Below are positions 62,713-64,000 of a DNA stretch of 64,000 bases, in pieces; position 1 is the stretch's first letter, and each line of letters starts with the position of its first letter. The position numbers and the translations under genes were made by a program. The notes beneath the pieces are model-generated. The model saw only the letters and a list, made by a program, of their open reading frames with translations, made no database searches and was not told the origin of the DNA. The stretch comes from Endotrypanum monterogeii. Lineage: Eukaryota; Euglenozoa; Kinetoplastea; Trypanosomatida; Trypanosomatidae. Location of the stretch: NCBI GenBank assembly GCA_000333855.2, contig CM007315.1:1141249-1205248 (forward strand). The letters are read 5' to 3'.

Positions 62713-64000
62713 CTACTTCAGCGATGAGCGGAGTCGCTGCTTGCGAGTGAGGGCGACCCGCCGCGTATTACCGTGACCAGGTGGCAGCTCGATCGGCGCG
62801 GCGGTCTCGGGCACGTTGTACGCCTCGTTGTTGTCGAAGAGGAGATTGAACCCTTTGCCGGATGTAAACCACGCTGTACTCCACAGCGGTGTTGCCGGCA
62901 CAAACATCGGGAGCAGCTCCGTCGCTTTGAAGGCCGGTGCGAGGTTGACGCTCTTGCCGTTCAGGATCTTTGTGACGTTGTATAACTGGCCCTCCGTGTT
63001 TGCCCCCAAGGCGGCGACGCACCCGTTCCGATATCGCACCAGCAACGTGGAGGGACCACCCACAACCCCTACAATATCGTAATCCTTCTCTGAGGTTGGT
63101 GCACCCATGTGCGCGGCGAAGTACTTGTGCGCCGGCACCTGGTCCACCACCGCGAAGCGTGGCGACGGGATCATGACACCGTACTCGGGCAGTGACCCTT
63201 GTATGAAAAGCTCGTTCTTGGTGCTCACAAAGACCGCAAGGCTTCCGACGCAGGCAATATCCTTCACGCGGATCAGTTTTGGCGCGCTACCCACTACACG
63301 TGGAGCCTCGTGGCTGCTGTGCTGCTGAAAGGAGCGTGATAAAGGAATAGGCACGGGCTCAAACGCGTTGGACGGCAGCTGTCCGCTGTTTGTCGCGCCG
63401 CACCCAAAGACGCGTCCCTGCTCTGTGAGAAAGAGGGTAAAGGAGTTGCCGAGGGCCACCTTGGCGACGCGAGTGTTGCGCTCCTCGAAAAACGAGATCC
63501 GTGTTGGCGACATGGGTGCGTCGCTGCTACCAATGCCTAGCTCCCCCCAGTTATTGCTCCCGAAAGCGTAGAGCCCGCCGTCGCTCAGCCTCGCTATCGC
63601 GTGGTTGAACCCGCAGCACACAGTCTCCAGCACCTTCTCCCTCCCCGCTGGCCACCACGACGCTGTCGGATCCCATTCTATAAACCCCCGCACGCCATCC
63701 ACGCGCTGCTTGTGCCCCACCCCCAGCTGCCCCATATGATTGTTACCAAACGCGATGGCGCGGCGACCACCGCGCTGGTAGACGAAAGTGAAGTTGGAGC
63801 CACAGCCCACGCGGGTGGTTATGGAGGGATTTGTTGATCTGAATGCCCCGTCGAGGTCGATAAAGAGCGGGTCAAGGTCGGCTATGACGGACGAGGTGCG
63901 CACGACAGTGCTTTCTTTGGCGCCGTGTCCAGTGCCATCGCGTGAGAAGGGCGGGGATGCCTCGGTTTGACTCCCCGAATCCTTGCCCTCGGTGTTCAGC
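62713..64000 (-). CDS. RCC1-repeat protein, truncated at the window edge
   Basis: The gene runs off the right edge: the frame stays open to base 64000 with no ATG, and the supplied start at 63903 is a GTG codon inside it. The visible ~429 codons encode several RCC1-type repeats: AFGNNHMGQLGVG, AFGSNNWGELGIG, GCGATNSGQLP and ALGANTEGQL, each with the GxNxxGQLG-like turn that ends a beta-propeller blade. RCC1 folds serve as nucleotide-exchange factors for Ran or as general binding platforms; this one has weak and widely spaced repeats, so the exchange role should not be assumed. It lies upstream of the tRNA pair in the direction of transcription and could be the last gene of a unit or a member of the same one. 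The C-terminus is basic (RKQRLRSSLK). Confidence 0.85.
   Translation of the reverse strand, partial: LNTEGKDSGSQTEASPPFSRDGTGHGAKESTVVRTSSVIADLDPLFIDLDGAFRSTNPSITTRVGCGSNFTFVYQRGGRRAIAFGNNHMGQLGVGHKQRVDGVRGFIEWDPTASWWPAGREKVLETVCCGFNHAIARLSDGGLYAFGSNNWGELGIGSSDAPMSPTRISFFEERNTRVAKVALGNSFTLFLTEQGRVFGCGATNSGQLPSNAFEPVPIPLSRSFQQHSSHEAPRVVGSAPKLIRVKDIACVGSLAVFVSTKNELFIQGSLPEYGVMIPSPRFAVVDQVPAHKYFAAHMGAPTSEKDYDIVGVVGGPSTLLVRYRNGCVAALGANTEGQLYNVTKILNGKSVNLAPAFKATELLPMFVPATPLWSTAWFTSGKGFNLLFDNNEAYNVPETAAPIELPPGHGNTRRVALTRKQRLRSSLK

Noticed and set aside
1..64000. CRISPR arrays, insertion sequences, bacterial operons or ribosome binding sites
   Set aside because: The window is eukaryotic; there are no regularly spaced repeats with unique spacers, no transposase frames and no Shine-Dalgarno-type organisation.

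Overview
The window is nuclear DNA of a trypanosomatid, most likely a Leishmania-like member of the Leishmaniinae. All the long coding regions are intronless, lie on the minus strand, and are separated by 0.4-5 kb of low-complexity DNA rich in poly-A/T, (TA)n, (CA)n and (AAT)n. This is the layout of a polycistronic transcription unit read right to left and resolved by trans-splicing. The RNA polymerase II large subunit with a heptad-free Ser/Tyr/Pro tail, placed next to calreticulin, a two-domain fluoride channel, a PP1-like phosphatase and a tandem pair of E3-like flavoproteins, recalls the Leishmania chromosome 31 neighbourhood from memory (not checked).

Layout from left to right (genes are transcribed right to left). 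1-10 kb: a complex III hinge protein, a large TerD-domain protein and calreticulin. 11-28 kb: RPB1, the fluoride channel (FEX/CrcB), the PP1-like phosphatase, and two adjacent dihydrolipoamide-dehydrogenase-like proteins that both lack the redox cysteines and the catalytic His/Glu. 28-31.6 kb: gene-free, microsatellite-rich DNA with a 10-N assembly gap flanked by two nearly identical ~310-bp copies. 31.6-44.3 kb: three unrecognised genes, two with N-myristoylation-type starts and one type I membrane protein with a Ser/Thr/Pro stalk. 44.3-49.3 kb: gene-free except for tRNA-Trp(CCA). 49.3-61.7 kb: a PPR-like helical protein, an EXD2-type 3'-5' exonuclease, a MORN-coiled-coil-degenerate kinesin protein and a small BAP31-like membrane protein. 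61.7-62.7 kb: convergent tRNA-Phe(GAA) and tRNA-Ser(AGA) beside a G/T-rich tract. 62.7 kb to the right edge: a truncated RCC1-repeat gene.

The genes do not form a functional operon, as expected for trypanosomatid units, where co-transcription does not imply shared function. Several supplied longest-ORF starts use non-ATG codons, so I moved the starts of RPB1, FEX, the second E3-like gene, the mucin-like protein and the 43 kb gene to the first plausible ATG. The strongest candidates for new biology are the tandem E3-like pseudo-oxidoreductases, the MORN/kinesin fusion with an eroded motor, and the double TerD protein. The tRNA and G/T-rich interval near 62 kb is a candidate internal transcription boundary.
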